This document shows, one piece after another, positions 1 through 5,791 of a DNA stretch of 12,018 bases. Within the stretch, counting starts at the first letter, position 1; every line of letters starts with the position of its first letter. The DNA lies in contig CABSLJ010000072.1 in NCBI GenBank assembly GCA_902478455.1, forward strand, positions 1 through 12,018, read 5' to 3'. The notes beneath the pieces are model-generated. The model saw only the letters and a list, made by a program, of their open reading frames with translations. It was not told where the DNA came from and made no database searches. This stretch comes from an uncultured Oscillospiraceae bacterium. Lineage in GTDB: Bacteria > Bacillota > Clostridia > Oscillospirales > Acutalibacteraceae. A program made the position numbers and the translations under genes.

Positions 1-346
1 TCTCAATTTGGGCCACGCCCTCAAACAGGAAGGCGATTTTGTCAAAGCCCTCTTCCCGGGCTTCCTTGGCGAAAGTGGCGTACATATCGGTCCACTCGTA
101 GTTTTCACCCTCAGCGGCATCGAGCAGGTTTTCGGCCGTGCCGGGGATGCCGTCGTGCAGGAGCTTGAACCAAATCTTGGCGTGCTCCTTTTCGTTGTTG
201 GCGGTCTCTTCAAAAAGGGCGGCAATCTGGTTAAAGCCTTCCTTTTTCGCCTTGGAGGCATAGTATGTATACTTGTTTCTCGCCTGGGATTCACCGGCAA
301 ACGCTGTCATCAGATTGGCTTCGGTTTTTGATCCTTTCAGTTCCAT
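1..346 (-). CDS. rbr: Rubrerythrin, N-terminal part (C-terminus beyond window edge)
   Basis: Non-haem di-iron peroxidase of anaerobes that reduces hydrogen peroxide in the cytoplasm with electrons from rubredoxin or NADH-linked reductases. The 115 visible residues start at an ATG preceded by AAGGAG at good spacing and match the four-helix erythrin domain. Visible di-iron ligand candidates are E19 in GESQAR, E52 and H55 in NNEKEH, and E95/E98 in KEAREE; the last visible residues begin the third ligand helix. The rubredoxin-like C-terminal domain would lie outside the window, so the full domain layout cannot be confirmed. It is preceded by its own strong promoter and separated from the hydrogenase cluster by two terminators, so it is an independent unit. 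Oxidative-stress control through the palindrome over the promoter is likely. Family assignment is very secure; the exact rubrerythrin subtype is not. Confidence 0.95.
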   Translation of the reverse strand, partial: MELKGSKTEANLMTAFAGESQARNKYTYYASKAKKEGFNQIAALFEETANNEKEHAKIWFKLLHDGIPGTAENLLDAAEGENYEWTDMYATFAKEAREEGFDKIAFLFEGVAQIE

Positions 347-395
347 GATACAGACTCCTTTTCCTTTTGATTTAAAAACAGTAATCATTCCTGTT

Positions 396-418
396 TTATA
401 ATTATAATAGCATTATAA
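396..418. promoter_or_regulatory. PerR/Fur-like palindromes over the rubrerythrin -10
   Basis: Two overlapping AT-rich inverted repeats sit on the core promoter: a perfect 12-bp palindrome TTATAATTATAA (396-407) and TTATAAT-AGC-ATTATAA (402-418). The half site TTATAAT equals the half site of the Bacillus PerR box (TTATAAT-N-ATTATAA), but the spacer here is 3 nt rather than 1. A peroxide-sensing repressor on a clostridial rubrerythrin promoter has precedent, so PerR control is plausible; Fur-family binding by another member is possible. Confidence 0.5.
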
Positions 419-432
419 AGAACTTTTGTCAA
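404..432 (-). promoter_or_regulatory. Sigma-A promoter of rubrerythrin
   Basis: On the minus strand a perfect -35 TTGACA (427-432) is followed after exactly 17 nt by TATTAT (404-409); an overlapping TATAAT lies in the spacer. Transcription would start near 397, leaving a leader of about 50 nt before the rubrerythrin ATG. Confidence 0.88.
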
Positions 433-465
433 GCATATTTTTCCAATTGCCCGAACCGATAAAAA

Positions 466-489
466 GCCTCTCCACACGCTGATAGAGGC
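466..489 (-). terminator. Second (distal) terminator after the hydrogenase cluster
   Basis: A 6-bp stem GCCTCT/AGAGGC with a 12-nt loop is followed on the minus strand by five T. It lies directly behind the larger terminator and would catch read-through before the rubrerythrin promoter. Confidence 0.5.
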
Positions 490-490
490 A

Positions 491-543
491 AAAAGGGCCC
501 GCCGGAACCCTCCTTTTACAGAGCGGCCCGGGCGGGCCCTTTT
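491..543 (-). terminator. Rho-independent terminator of the hydrogenase cluster
   Basis: Stem of 13 bp (491-503 with 531-543) with nine G/C-rich pairs GGGCCCGCC/GGCGGGCCC flanked by A4/T4. The loop is long (27 nt). On the minus strand the stem ends in a T run, 18 nt past the hydrogenase stop codon. The symmetric A/T flanks mean it could also work on the plus strand. Confidence 0.8.
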
Positions 544-560
544 CATTCGCTTTCATGGGA

Positions 561-1994
561 TTATTCCATCTCCACGCCGGAGAAATCATGCTTTTCCAGA
601 TTCTCTAAAATGGTGCGTTCGTCGGCTGTTTTCATAAGTTTTTCGCGGTTTTTCAGCACCCGCTGGACCGGAAGAATCGCGGCCGGCCCGGCTACGCAGC
701 CGTTTTCACAGGCCATGCCTTCGATCATCGTTTCAGGCAGCTTTCCGGCATTGAGGATCATCAGCGCCTTCTTGCACTCCTTTGCTCCGTTGCACCGCTT
801 GCAGGACGCCGGAAGGGTGAAGCCCTCCTCCTCCAGCACCCGCTCGACTGCTCCGGCCACGCCGCCGCTGACCGCAAACCCCTTGCCGTATCGGCTCGCG
901 TCCTGTTCGGGGTCCTCCACGCGCTCGGGTTCGATCTGCCTGGCGGCGAACATGGCGGCCAGCTCCTCGAAAGTGATGACGTAATCGGCACTGTCCTTTA
1001 CCTTGACGATCTCCTGCTTTTTCGCAATGCAGGGGCCGATGAACACCACCTTGGAGCCCGGATGGTTCAGGCGGATGTAGCGCGCCGTTGCCGTCATCGG
1101 GGATACCGTGCGGGACACATAGGGCAGCAGGCGCGGGAAATGCTTTTCGATCATGGTCACAAAGGCGGGGCAGCAGGAGGTGGTGAGTTTGGAGCCGTTC
1201 TCCACCGCCCGTTTGAGGTCCTGCGCCTCGTGCCGGGCCACCGCATCGGCGCCGAGGGCGACCTCGTAAACGCCGTCGAAGCCGAGGTTGCGCAGCGCCT
1301 GCTTGAGGCTGCCGACAGAGGCCTCTCCGAACTGCCCTTCGATGGCGGGCGCAAAGATGGCGAAGACCTCCTTATTTCCCTTGAGCGCCCCGATGACGTC
1401 GACCACCGAGGAGGTGTCCGAAATGGCGCCGAAGGGGCAATCGGCCGTGCATGCACCGCAGCCGATGCAGCGGTCGTACTTGATGACCGCCTGCTTGTTT
1501 GCATCCATAGCGATGGCGTCCACAGGGCAGGAACGCAGACAGGGGCGCATGGTGTCCGAAATAGCATTGTAAGGGCAGGCGGCGGCGCAGCGGCCGCATT
1601 CCTTGCATTTGGTCTGGTCGATGTACGCCCCCCTGCCGGTGACCGAGATCGCCCCAAAGGGGCAGGCGGCCACGCATTTTTTTGCCATGCACCGCTGGCA
1701 GTTGGCCGTGACGGTGAAGCGGTTGATGGGACAGCCCTCGCACGCGGCGGGCAGAACAGTCACCAGTCCGGCGTTTTCCTGTGCCGGCGGCTTCTTGCCG
1801 AGCGCGACCGAAACGCGCTCGCGGATGATCTCCCGCTCTTTATAAACACAGCAGCGAAACTTCGCCACATTGCCGGGGATGATTTCATAGGGGATGGAAT
1901 CGAGGTGCTCCTCGAGCGTGCCCTCAAACGCGAGCTCGCACACCCGCTTGAGCACTTCATATTTCATTTGCTTTGCGTCGTTGTCGTACTGCAC
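561..1994 (-). CDS. hydA: Monomeric ferredoxin-rich [FeFe] hydrogenase (group B-like)
   Basis: Cytoplasmic H2-producing or H2-oxidising enzyme exchanging electrons with ferredoxin. The 477 residues contain an N-terminal region (about 1-80) typical of this subfamily, then ferredoxin-type cysteine sets: C99/C102/C107/C111, C130/C133/C136/C140, C152/C156 and C176/C179/C182/C186, enough for about three [4Fe-4S] clusters. The H-cluster domain follows: P1 TTSCCPAF (C274, C275), P2 FIGPCIAKKQE (C322) and P3 EGMACENGC (C429, C433). The P1 motif with Ala-Phe instead of Gly-Trp and the SPM motif near residue 300 suggest group B rather than group A. I chose GTG 1994 because AAAGGAAG lies 7 nt upstream and family members start near this sequence; an in-frame GTG at 2033 would add 13 residues with no homology. 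It is separated from the phosphatase by 176 nt and probably co-transcribed with it. A cysteine trio at C398/C401/C407 is unusual. Confidence 0.93.
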   Translation of the reverse strand: MQYDNDAKQMKYEVLKRVCELAFEGTLEEHLDSIPYEIIPGNVAKFRCCVYKEREIIRERVSVALGKKPPAQENAGLVTVLPAACEGCPINRFTVTANCQRCMAKKCVAACPFGAISVTGRGAYIDQTKCKECGRCAAACPYNAISDTMRPCLRSCPVDAIAMDANKQAVIKYDRCIGCGACTADCPFGAISDTSSVVDVIGALKGNKEVFAIFAPAIEGQFGEASVGSLKQALRNLGFDGVYEVALGADAVARHEAQDLKRAVENGSKLTTSCCPAFVTMIEKHFPRLLPYVSRTVSPMTATARYIRLNHPGSKVVFIGPCIAKKQEIVKVKDSADYVITFEELAAMFAARQIEPERVEDPEQDASRYGKGFAVSGGVAGAVERVLEEEGFTLPASCKRCNGAKECKKALMILNAGKLPETMIEGMACENGCVAGPAAILPVQRVLKNREKLMKTADERTILENLEKHDFSGVEME

Positions 1995-2128
1995 AGCCCC
2001 ACTTCCTTTCTTCCTTCTGTGTGCTGAAAACACTTTCTCACTGTACGGTCATCTGCAAAACCCAAGCAAATTTTCTGCAGGGGCGCACAGCATGCGCCTG
2101 TTTGATCCGCGCGTTTGCGGCAAGGCGG

Positions 2129-2163
2129 GCGGACGATGTTCCCCCCGGCGGTTGCCGGTCCGC
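2129..2163 (-). other. GC-rich nested hairpin between phosphatase and hydrogenase genes
   Basis: In the gap between the phosphatase stop and the hydrogenase start, GCGGAC (2129-2134) pairs with GTCCGC (2158-2163) around an inner CCGGC/GCCGG hairpin (2145-2158, sharing one base with the outer arm). A further GGCGCA/TGCGCC hairpin lies at 2082-2098. None is followed by a T run, so these look like mRNA processing or stability elements rather than terminators. I saw no convincing promoter for the hydrogenase within the gap. Confidence 0.4.
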
Positions 2164-2170
2164 GCCGGAA

Positions 2171-3343
2171 TCAATAATAAAACTTTTCCACGCGCCGTCC
2201 CAGCCGCTCCATGAGCTCGCACAGCTCGTCGATCAGCTTGAGCTTGATGCTCAGGTCGGCCGGCAGGCCGGGGTTCTGGTGGGCGGGGTTGATGGCCGTA
2301 CCGATGAAGACCCGCAGGCTGGTGCATTCCTCCAGAAATAGCTTGGCGATCTGGGCCGCGCCGTTTTCCTCGTCCAGCTTTTTGAAATAGTAGGAATCGG
2401 CCTCGTGACCCAGGTATTCCTTCAGGATTTCCACCGTGCGGCTCAGCGTCAGGACGCCCTCGGTCACGAGATCGATGCCCTCGATGGTCGCGGTCGGCGG
2501 GATGAGGGGATCGATGTAATTGAGCGAGGTCTCAATTTTCCGGTTGAGCACCCGGGCGACGATGTTGGCGCTCGTGCCGCCGCACACCACCCGCTTGCCG
2601 GGCGAGGTCATGAAGTCGTGGATCATTCGATTGTCGTCCGCCTTGTCCTTGGGCGGGCCGGAAAGCAGGTTGACCACGCACTTGGGCGCGATGCGCGCCA
2701 CAAGCACGGTGGAATCGTCCCCCGGCTTATCCATGTAGAGTTCGTTGACCGCCTGTGAGAGGGAAACCGCCAGGCGCGGGGCCGAACGTTCCTTTTTGGC
2801 GGTCTTGCACATCCAGGCGGCGACGTTGTCCCACGTCCAGCCGAAATTCAGCGAGCTGCCCACGCCGGCGTAGATCACGCCGTCGCTGATCAGGCAGAGC
2901 ACATCCCCCGGCACGACCGAAAAACGGGATTCGCACACCGTCTTGCCGGCGTACTCCTTGTATTCGGAGGAAAGCTCGATCAGCTCGCCGTCCCGGATGA
3001 AGATACAGGAGGGATTGTCAAACTCGACGAGGTAGGCCTCGCCGTTGTCAAACACCTGGAGGATGCTGAAGGTGGCGTAAGCCAGTTTGCGCACGCTGCA
3101 GATGGGCAGGGTGCTGACGATGGTCTCCACGCACTGCTCCACCGTGGCGCCCTCTTCGAGCATGGTGGAGATGATGGTGCTGGTCAGGGTGGAAAGGATG
3201 TTGGCCTTGACCCCGCTGCCGAGGCCGTCGGCCAAAACGCAGATCACGGAATCGCTTGTGCGGGTGATGCGGACCTTGTCCCCGCACAGCTCTTCGCCGA
3301 ATTTATTCAGACTGCGGTAAGCCGTATCGACATGCATTTTCAT
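2171..3343 (-). CDS. SpoIIE-family PP2C-type serine/threonine phosphatase
   Basis: Metal-dependent protein phosphatase of 390 residues, soluble, with no membrane segment. The PP2C/SpoIIE core spans about residues 1-220: the first metal-binding aspartate in LADGLGSG (37-44), SDG (153-155), and GDDST (208-212), which carries further metal-binding aspartates. Residues from about 221 to the end form a second conserved-looking part with CGGTSANIVAR (254-264) and DLVTEGVLTL (291-300), whose function I do not recognise. The ATG overlaps the stop of the sensory hydrogenase gene (ATGA), with only a weak GGTGATG upstream, so translation is probably coupled. SpoIIE-type phosphatases usually dephosphorylate STAS-domain or similar regulators, but no such partner is encoded here. 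The neighbourhood suggests that it is the output arm of H2 sensing by HydS; this is inference. A PP2C phosphatase next to hydS is a known clostridial arrangement. Confidence 0.88.
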   Translation of the reverse strand: MKMHVDTAYRSLNKFGEELCGDKVRITRTSDSVICVLADGLGSGVKANILSTLTSTIISTMLEEGATVEQCVETIVSTLPICSVRKLAYATFSILQVFDNGEAYLVEFDNPSCIFIRDGELIELSSEYKEYAGKTVCESRFSVVPGDVLCLISDGVIYAGVGSSLNFGWTWDNVAAWMCKTAKKERSAPRLAVSLSQAVNELYMDKPGDDSTVLVARIAPKCVVNLLSGPPKDKADDNRMIHDFMTSPGKRVVCGGTSANIVARVLNRKIETSLNYIDPLIPPTATIEGIDLVTEGVLTLSRTVEILKEYLGHEADSYYFKKLDEENGAAQIAKLFLEECTSLRVFIGTAINPAHQNPGLPADLSIKLKLIDELCELMERLGRRVEKFYY

Positions 3344-5052
3344 CGTTCATCACCATCAAAAACGATCATATTTTTCAGCTTGGTCAGGGTCACCTTGGTC
3401 TCGGCCGTGGTCTCGCCCAGGAGACTGGCAATCTGCTGTGCGGCGATCATCTGCTTGTCGATGACCTTCTGGGCCATCTCCATCGTATCCACGCGCATCT
3501 TGTAGCGGCTCTCTTCCTTGGCCTCTTCGTCGGTGATGTCCTTGAAGATGCCCATCGCGATGTTCTCCTGCGCGATGTAGATGATGCTCTGCTCGGTCGT
3601 GATGTTGTATTCCTTATAATGGACCTTCTTGTTGGAGATCGACTGCTTCGATTCAAAAACATACTGGAAGTCGGACACATCAATCAGCTCATACAGGCTC
3701 TTCTGCAGCGCCTCATGCCGGCTGACGCCGAAACATTTTTCGGCGGCCGAATTGAATTCGATGATGTTCAGGTCGCTGTCCACAATCAGGGTGATGTTGG
3801 GCGTCTCCGAAAGCACATAGTTGGAGAGCGACTCGGCGCGTTCCTTCATGTAGGGCACGCACATGGTCAACTCCGCCCGGTTCTGGTAAACGGCGATGGC
3901 CTTGTCGCGGCAGGAGGGGTAGCCGCACGAGCCGCAGTTGAGTTCCTGTTCGGGGGTATCCTTGCCGATCTTTCTAAGGATGGCGCGGATTTCCTCCTCG
4001 GAGGGCATCAGGTTGTGGGGGGAACGGTCAAAGAATTTCATGGAGAGGGGCAGTCCCTCGGACAGGACGGGATAGACGTCGCAGTCGCTCTTGGCGTACT
4101 GCTCCACCTTAAGACGGGAGGAAAAGCGGGAATAGACGTCCTTGGCCTTGACCGGTCCGTTGACGCAGCTGCCTTTGCAGGCGTTGACCTCCACAAAGCA
4201 GCGGTCGATCTCCCCGCGGCTGATGGCTTCAAAGAGCTCCTTGCACTCCTCCACGCCGTCCACGCTCAGCAGGCGGTAATTGTCCACATCCCCGCGGGCG
4301 CGCAGGGAGGCGAGGATGCCGTCGGTCACCGGGTACATGCGCAGAATCTTGGAGCTCGCGTTGAGGAAGCTCCCCTCCTCGCATTCCGCCGGGTCTATGC
4401 GCTCCTCGCGGAACCAGAAGAGCAGGTCGTCGAAGGTCAGCACGGCGTCGACCTCTGTGTCGTGCCGGATGTCGTCCGCCTCGGCGATTTTGGAGATACA
4501 CGGTCCGGCGAAAACCACGCGGATGTTCTTGCCCAGGTTCTGCTTGAGCAGCCTGGCGTGGGCGATCATCGGCGAGACGACCGGCGCGAGGCAGTCGACC
4601 ACATCGGGATAATAGAGTTCGGCGAGGCGGTTGATGGAGGGGCAGCAGGTGGTGATGATGTTGCGCATGCTCCCCTCTTTGATGAGCTTATAGTAGGCGT
4701 CGGTCACATAGGCCGCGCCCTCGGATGTCTCCGATACGGCGGCAAAGCCCAGCTTCTTCATGGCCGCGGCCAGCTGGCCGGGCGTGCAGTAGTCAAAGGA
4801 ACCGGCATAGGAGGGCGCGAGGGAAACGACCACCTTGTCCCCCGCCTTGAGAAAGCCTCTTACCTTATGTAGATCGCTCGAAAGGGTCTTGGCGTTCTGC
4901 GGGCATTCGGCCAGACAATGGCCGCAGAGGATGCAGACGTTGTCGATGATTTTCGCCTGCCCGCTCTCAAACTGGATGGACTTGACCGGGCACACCTTCA
5001 GGCATTTGTAGCAGTTCTTACAGTTGGCTTTTTTCAGTCCGATGATGCTCAT
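3340..5052 (-). CDS. hydS: Sensory [FeFe] hydrogenase with PAS domain (group C-like)
   Basis: Putative H2 sensor of 570 residues. Domains in order: two [4Fe-4S] ferredoxin motifs (C11/C14/C17/C21 and C40/C43/C46/C50); an H-cluster domain with P1 TTCCPS (C136, C137), P2 AGPCISK (C185, K188) and P3 VNACKGSC (C292, C296); a C-terminal [4Fe-4S] motif (C373, C376, C381, C398) of the CGSCGYPSC type; a PAS domain (about 411-508); and a helical tail (509-570) with no kinase or cyclase domain. In P3 the methionine of catalytic enzymes is Asn290 and a glycine is Ser295, as expected for a sensor rather than a fast catalyst. The start ATG has GGGGAGG upstream and overlaps the ferredoxin gene stop (ATGA); its own stop overlaps the phosphatase start. 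With no output domain of its own, it probably signals through protein contact, most simply with the phosphatase. Confidence 0.92.
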   Translation of the reverse strand: MSIIGLKKANCKNCYKCLKVCPVKSIQFESGQAKIIDNVCILCGHCLAECPQNAKTLSSDLHKVRGFLKAGDKVVVSLAPSYAGSFDYCTPGQLAAAMKKLGFAAVSETSEGAAYVTDAYYKLIKEGSMRNIITTCCPSINRLAELYYPDVVDCLAPVVSPMIAHARLLKQNLGKNIRVVFAGPCISKIAEADDIRHDTEVDAVLTFDDLLFWFREERIDPAECEEGSFLNASSKILRMYPVTDGILASLRARGDVDNYRLLSVDGVEECKELFEAISRGEIDRCFVEVNACKGSCVNGPVKAKDVYSRFSSRLKVEQYAKSDCDVYPVLSEGLPLSMKFFDRSPHNLMPSEEEIRAILRKIGKDTPEQELNCGSCGYPSCRDKAIAVYQNRAELTMCVPYMKERAESLSNYVLSETPNITLIVDSDLNIIEFNSAAEKCFGVSRHEALQKSLYELIDVSDFQYVFESKQSISNKKVHYKEYNITTEQSIIYIAQENIAMGIFKDITDEEAKEESRYKMRVDTMEMAQKVIDKQMIAAQQIASLLGETTAETKVTLTKLKNMIVFDGDER

Positions 5053-5294
5053 TTTGCAAGCCTCCCCAGAATTTCCTTTTGAAAGAACGCCTCGGTTTCA
5101 CCGGGCGTAACGGCAAAACGCTCGTCGTCCACAGCCACGCACACGCCTCCTGTGCACTGGCCCATGCAGAAGGACCCCTTGAGGGACACCTTGTCGCCAA
5201 GCCCATGCATGGCGATCAGCCGTTCCAGAATCTGGACCACGTCTCTCGATCCTCGCAAATGGCACGAACTCCCGATGCAAACGACCACTTCCAT
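5049..5294 (-). CDS. Thioredoxin-like [2Fe-2S] ferredoxin (NuoE/HydC C-terminal domain type)
   Basis: Small electron carrier of 81 residues matching the thioredoxin-fold [2Fe-2S] family found as stand-alone proteins or as the C-terminal part of NuoE and HydC-type subunits. The four cluster cysteines are C6 and C11 in CIGSSC and C43 and C47 in CMGQC; SCHLRGS after the first pair is typical. It is the first gene of the cluster and overlaps hydS by the ATGA arrangement, which suggests it feeds or relays electrons to HydS or the downstream hydrogenase. I chose ATG 5294; a GTG directly before it (5297) has slightly better spacing to the AAGGGG ribosome-binding site and cannot be excluded. Family is secure; the redox partner is inferred. 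Confidence 0.9.
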   Translation of the reverse strand: MEVVVCIGSSCHLRGSRDVVQILERLIAMHGLGDKVSLKGSFCMGQCTGGVCVAVDDERFAVTPGETEAFFQKEILGRLAK

Positions 5295-5330
5295 CACTGA
5301 TCTACCCCTTTTGATGATATGATACCGTTA

Positions 5331-5346
5331 TGTTAATTTTTTAACA
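5331..5346. promoter_or_regulatory. Rex-type operator (NADH/NAD+ responsive)
   Basis: Perfect inverted repeat TGTTAA-TTTT-TTAACA, which fits the inner 16 positions of the clostridial Rex consensus TTGTTAANNNNTTAACAA. It lies roughly +7 to +22 relative to the transcription start predicted from the promoter at 5360-5388, a position from which a bound repressor would block initiation. Rex control of hydrogenase and fermentation genes is established in clostridia; binding here is inferred. Confidence 0.78.
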
Positions 5347-5359
5347 TTTCTTCTTTCTG

Positions 5360-5388
5360 ATTATAGCACGCTTCCCTATTCCCTGCAA
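5360..5388 (-). promoter_or_regulatory. Sigma-A promoter of the HydS/hydrogenase cluster
   Basis: Minus-strand TTGCAG (5383-5388), 17-nt spacer, TATAAT (5360-5365). The predicted start near 5353 gives a leader of about 58 nt that contains the Rex-type palindrome and the AAGGGG ribosome-binding site of the ferredoxin gene. Confidence 0.85.
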
Positions 5389-5421
5389 GTGCTCCTGCAA
5401 GAAAAGATGCAGAAGTGCAAG
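5382..5421. repeat. TGCAAG direct repeats at and upstream of the -35
   Basis: CCTGCAAG occurs at 5382-5389 and 5394-5401, exactly 12 bp apart, and the core TGCAAG recurs at 5416-5421. The first copy contains the -35 hexamer. The arrangement resembles sites for an activator or response regulator, but no known binding protein is suggested by the motif. Confidence 0.35.
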
Positions 5422-5563
5422 GAATCTCCCTTTTTCCCAATTTCCGCACGGGATATCTCATGAAAATAACAGCCATACAGCCGCATTTTCTTTGAAACAC
5501 CCGGAGAAGTCATGCTTTCGGTCCGCCTGGCATAATCTGTGCGGCTGCCCCCGCTTTTGCGCC

Positions 5564-5607
5564 ATATCCTTGTGAGGAAAAACAGACGCTCATCCTCACA
5601 AGAATAT
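5564..5607. repeat. Long inverted repeat in the intergenic region
   Basis: CTTGTGAGGA (5569-5578) pairs perfectly with TCCTCACAAG (5593-5602), extended by ATAT/ATAT after one mismatch, giving 14 pairs around a 14-nt loop. There is no T run on either strand. A TATAAT on the minus strand (5606-5611) abuts it, without a clear -35. The rest of 5422-5745 shows no convincing ORF or RNA gene. Confidence 0.45.
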
Positions 5608-5745
5608 TATAACATGTAACCCGCGAAGAAGAAAGCGCACAATATCATCCAAATCGGCCGCTAAACCGCGCCGGTCGGCGTTCTGCTCTTATTTTGGGGT
5701 CCTTTTCCAATCACCGGCGACAGCCGGCAGACGCCCCTCGCCTGG

Positions 5746-5774
5746 AAAAAAGGAACCGGACTGCGCCGGTTCCT
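5746..5774 (-). terminator. Rho-independent terminator of the M20 gene
   Basis: Perfect 9-bp stem AGGAACCGG/CCGGTTCCT (5751-5759 with 5766-5774) with a 6-nt loop, followed on the minus strand by six T. It begins 17 nt after the amidohydrolase stop codon. Confidence 0.92.
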
Positions 5775-5791
5775 CTCCTTACCAAGTTTGT

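Noticed and set aside
3619..4872. Long plus-strand ORF (417 codons) opposite hydS, and similar long ORFs opposite the hydrogenase, M20 and penicillin-binding protein genes.
   Set aside because: Mirror ORFs of GC-rich coding DNA; the opposite strand carries clear conserved families.
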